DNA of 22,700 nt from contig CAAFFR010000033.1 in assembly GCA_900762245.1 (NCBI GenBank), positions 1-22,700 on the forward strand, written 5' to 3'. The stretch comes from an uncultured Oscillospiraceae bacterium. GTDB lineage: Bacteria; Bacillota_A; Clostridia; Oscillospirales; Oscillospiraceae. Positions 20,998-22,700 of the stretch are shown here, one piece after another. Both the position numbers and the translations under genes were made by a program. Every line of letters starts with the position of its first letter. Within the stretch, counting starts at the first letter, position 1. Under the pieces are notes generated by a model, which worked only from the letters and a program-made list of their open reading frames with translations, had not been told where the DNA came from and did not search any database.

Positions 20998-22641
20998 TTA
21001 TTCCACATCTTCGTAATACAGCATGACCGCCTCGTAAGGCATCAGCTCGCTGCAGCCGTCATTGTAGTTGCTGAGGATCATCTCTGCGCCCTGGAAATTC
21101 TCCGGTGCGTCGAAGGACAGGGTCTTGTCGGTGAAGTTGCAGACCACCAGCAGATGTTCCTTCTCCGTATCCCGGGTATAGGCGAAGATATCTTCATTTT
21201 CAGGGCACAGCAGGGTGAAGCTGCCGCTGCGGAAAACATTCTTGCTCTTGCGCAGCTCGATCAGCTTCCGGTAATAATGGAAGACAGAATCAGGGTCCGC
21301 CAGAGCGGCTTCCGCATTGATCTCGGTATAGTTGGGATTCAGGGGCATCCAGGCATCGCCGGTGGTGAAGCCCGCCTTCTCCCCTGCCGTCCACTGCATG
21401 GGAGTCCGGGCATTGTCCCGGCTTCTGGCATGAATGGAAGCCATAACCTCCTCAGGATCATAGCCCTGTTCGATCCGCTCGTTATAGACATTCAGGGTTT
21501 CAATATCCACATGCTGAGAGATATCCAGCCGGATATTGGTCATGCCCAGTTCCTCGCCCTGGAAAATGTAAGGGGTACCCTCCATGCCGTGGAGCATGGT
21601 GGCCAGCATCTTGGCAGATTCCACCCGGTAAGCGCCGTCGTTGCCCCAGCGGGACACGGTGCGGGGCAGATCGTGGTTGTTCAGGAACAGGCTGTTCCAG
21701 CCCTTGCCATGGAGTTCCTGCTGCCAGCGGGTATAGCATGCCTTCAGCTTGGGCAGGCTCAGGGGGATGGTATCCCACTTATCCTTGCCGGGCTCCTGGT
21801 CCAGGCAGATGTGCTCAAACTGGAACACCATGGACAGTTCGCTGGCATCGGGGGCGCTGTACAGCTTCGCCCGCTCAGGGGTTGCGCCCCAGGCTTCGCC
21901 CACAGACACCAGGCCTTCCTCTATAAATGCCTCTGCAGACAATTCCCGCAGGTATTCATGGAGCCGGGGACCGTTGCTGGTGATCTGCTTATCGGCATCC
22001 TTACCGATCTGGTCAATGACATCCAGTCGGAAGCCTTCCACGCCCCGGTCCACCCAGAAACGGATGGTCTTGTACAGTTCCCGGCGCATTTCGGGATTTT
22101 CCCAGTTCAGGTCCGGCTGCTCTACCGCAAACTGGTGGAAATACCACTGCTCCACTTCCGGTACATAGGTCCATGCAGAACCGCCGAAGGTAGCCCGCAT
22201 TCCATTAGGGGGGCAGTCAGGCTCGCCATCGCGCCAGATGAAGTAATCATGATAGGGATTGTCCCGGCTCTTTTTTGCCTCCAGGAACCACTTGTGCTGG
22301 TCAGAGCAATGATTCAGCACCAGGTCCAGAATAATGGAGATGCCCCGCTTTTTTGCTTCCGCAATGAGGGTATCCATATCCTCCAACGTGCCGAACATGG
22401 GGTCAATGGCGCAGTAGTCAGAAATGTCATAGCCATTGTCCACCTGGGGAGAAGCGCACACGGGAGACATCCAGATGCCGTCGATTCCCAGCTTTTCCAG
22501 ATAGTCCAGCTTGGAAATGATACCCTTCAGGTCACCTACGCCGTCGCCGTCGGTATCCAGAAAGCTCTTGGGGTAGATCTGATAGAAGACCGCAGACTGC
22601 CACCAGCCCCATTTGGTTTTATCTAATTTCAGTTTTGCCAT
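20998..22641 (-). CDS. GH13_31 oligo-1,6-glucosidase / alpha-glucosidase
   Basis: 547 residues, cytoplasmic, full length. The GH13 regions are all present: DLVLNH (106-111), GFRLDVID with nucleophile Asp207, VGEAW with acid/base Glu249, and FLNNHD with Asp324. A calcium site of the DTDGDGVGD type is at 29-37. WWQSAVFYQIYPKSF, QPDLNWENPEMR and NARTPMQW are typical of subfamily 31. Val208 straight after the nucleophile is the residue type linked to alpha-1,6 activity in isomaltases, whereas maltases usually have Thr or Ala, so isomaltose or panose-type substrates are favoured. GTGAGG precedes the ATG at 22641; an in-frame start at 22668 lacks support. It is upstream of the malQ remnant and malEFG. 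Trehalose-6-phosphate hydrolase is less likely, as no phosphotransferase gene is near. Confidence 0.93.
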   Translation of the reverse strand: MAKLKLDKTKWGWWQSAVFYQIYPKSFLDTDGDGVGDLKGIISKLDYLEKLGIDGIWMSPVCASPQVDNGYDISDYCAIDPMFGTLEDMDTLIAEAKKRGISIILDLVLNHCSDQHKWFLEAKKSRDNPYHDYFIWRDGEPDCPPNGMRATFGGSAWTYVPEVEQWYFHQFAVEQPDLNWENPEMRRELYKTIRFWVDRGVEGFRLDVIDQIGKDADKQITSNGPRLHEYLRELSAEAFIEEGLVSVGEAWGATPERAKLYSAPDASELSMVFQFEHICLDQEPGKDKWDTIPLSLPKLKACYTRWQQELHGKGWNSLFLNNHDLPRTVSRWGNDGAYRVESAKMLATMLHGMEGTPYIFQGEELGMTNIRLDISQHVDIETLNVYNERIEQGYDPEEVMASIHARSRDNARTPMQWTAGEKAGFTTGDAWMPLNPNYTEINAEAALADPDSVFHYYRKLIELRKSKNVFRSGSFTLLCPENEDIFAYTRDTEKEHLLVVCNFTDKTLSFDAPENFQGAEMILSNYNDGCSELMPYEAVMLYYEDVE

Positions 22642-22670
22642 AAAAGCCTCACTTTTCTTCCAATTCACCT

Positions 22671-22700
22671 TGGCCCCCTCTCTGAGGGGGCTGGCACGGC
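22671..22700. repeat. Partial GC-rich hairpin repeat at window edge
   Basis: GCCCCCTC/GAGGGGGC (22673-22680, 22684-22691) with a TCT loop is followed by TGGCACGGC up to the last base. This resembles the start of a dispersed intergenic element of gut Clostridia whose other half would lie outside the window. It is upstream of the GH13 gene; its limits cannot be seen. Confidence 0.5.

Noticed and set aside
20818..22626. Plus-strand open frame of 602 codons
   Set aside because: Antisense to the GH13 gene, whose four conserved regions are all intact.
20998..22641. GH13 enzyme as trehalose-6-phosphate hydrolase
   Set aside because: No trehalose phosphotransferase or TreR gene is near, and the maltodextrin importer context and Val after the nucleophile favour oligo-1,6-glucosidase.

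Overview
The window looks like a carbohydrate-utilisation region of a gut-associated Clostridia genome, probably Oscillospiraceae (Faecalibacterium/Gemmiger/Subdoligranulum-like). This is an inference from GC-rich genes with strong AGGAGG ribosome sites, Ala-rich LxxC lipoproteins, CUT1 sugar transporters without their own ATPase, DUF624 (YesL) and RpiR/MalR regulators, and GC-rich intergenic palindromes. No rRNA, tRNA, CRISPR array, transposase or phage gene was seen.

Region 1 (1-2990, minus strand): a GH2 beta-galactosidase (lacZ) that runs off the left edge, with its own promoter.

Region 2 (2967-13680): a sialic-acid locus. On the minus strand, from a promoter near 9850, come a sugar-binding lipoprotein, two CUT1 permeases, N-acetylneuraminate lyase (nanA), a DUF218/YdcF protein and a divergent ROK-like sugar kinase with its own promoter. 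Divergently transcribed are an SGNH esterase (10033-10674), and then a second divergent pair: yesL (minus) against an N-acylglucosamine 2-epimerase followed by an RpiR-family regulator (plus). Together they predict uptake of a sialic acid, optional de-O-acetylation, cleavage to ManNAc and pyruvate, epimerisation of free ManNAc to GlcNAc, and phosphorylation of GlcNAc. This is the Bacteroides-type route, not the NanK/NanE route. nagA, nagB and the transporter ATPase are not in the window.

Region 3 (13700-22700): an alpha-glucan locus. A MalR-type LacI regulator shares a transcript with an O6-alkylguanine methyltransferase. It is divergent from a short gene encoding only the CBM48 module of a glycogen branching enzyme. 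On the minus strand lie a GH13 oligo-1,6-glucosidase, a 3' remnant of malQ, a maltodextrin-binding lipoprotein (malE), malF, malG and a TraX-like membrane protein.

The less expected structure is in the regulatory DNA. Both binding-protein genes have a leader with two adjacent hairpins of the same design. Both ABC operons have a GC-rich hairpin between the binding protein and the permeases. Two promoters share a near-identical 17-bp spacer built on a TTGCA motif, and related dyads overlap two more promoters. There is one consensus-fitting cre site. Two broken or reduced glycogen/maltodextrin genes (malQ tail, glgB CBM48) flank the maltodextrin system. All functional assignments come from reading motifs and context, with no database search.
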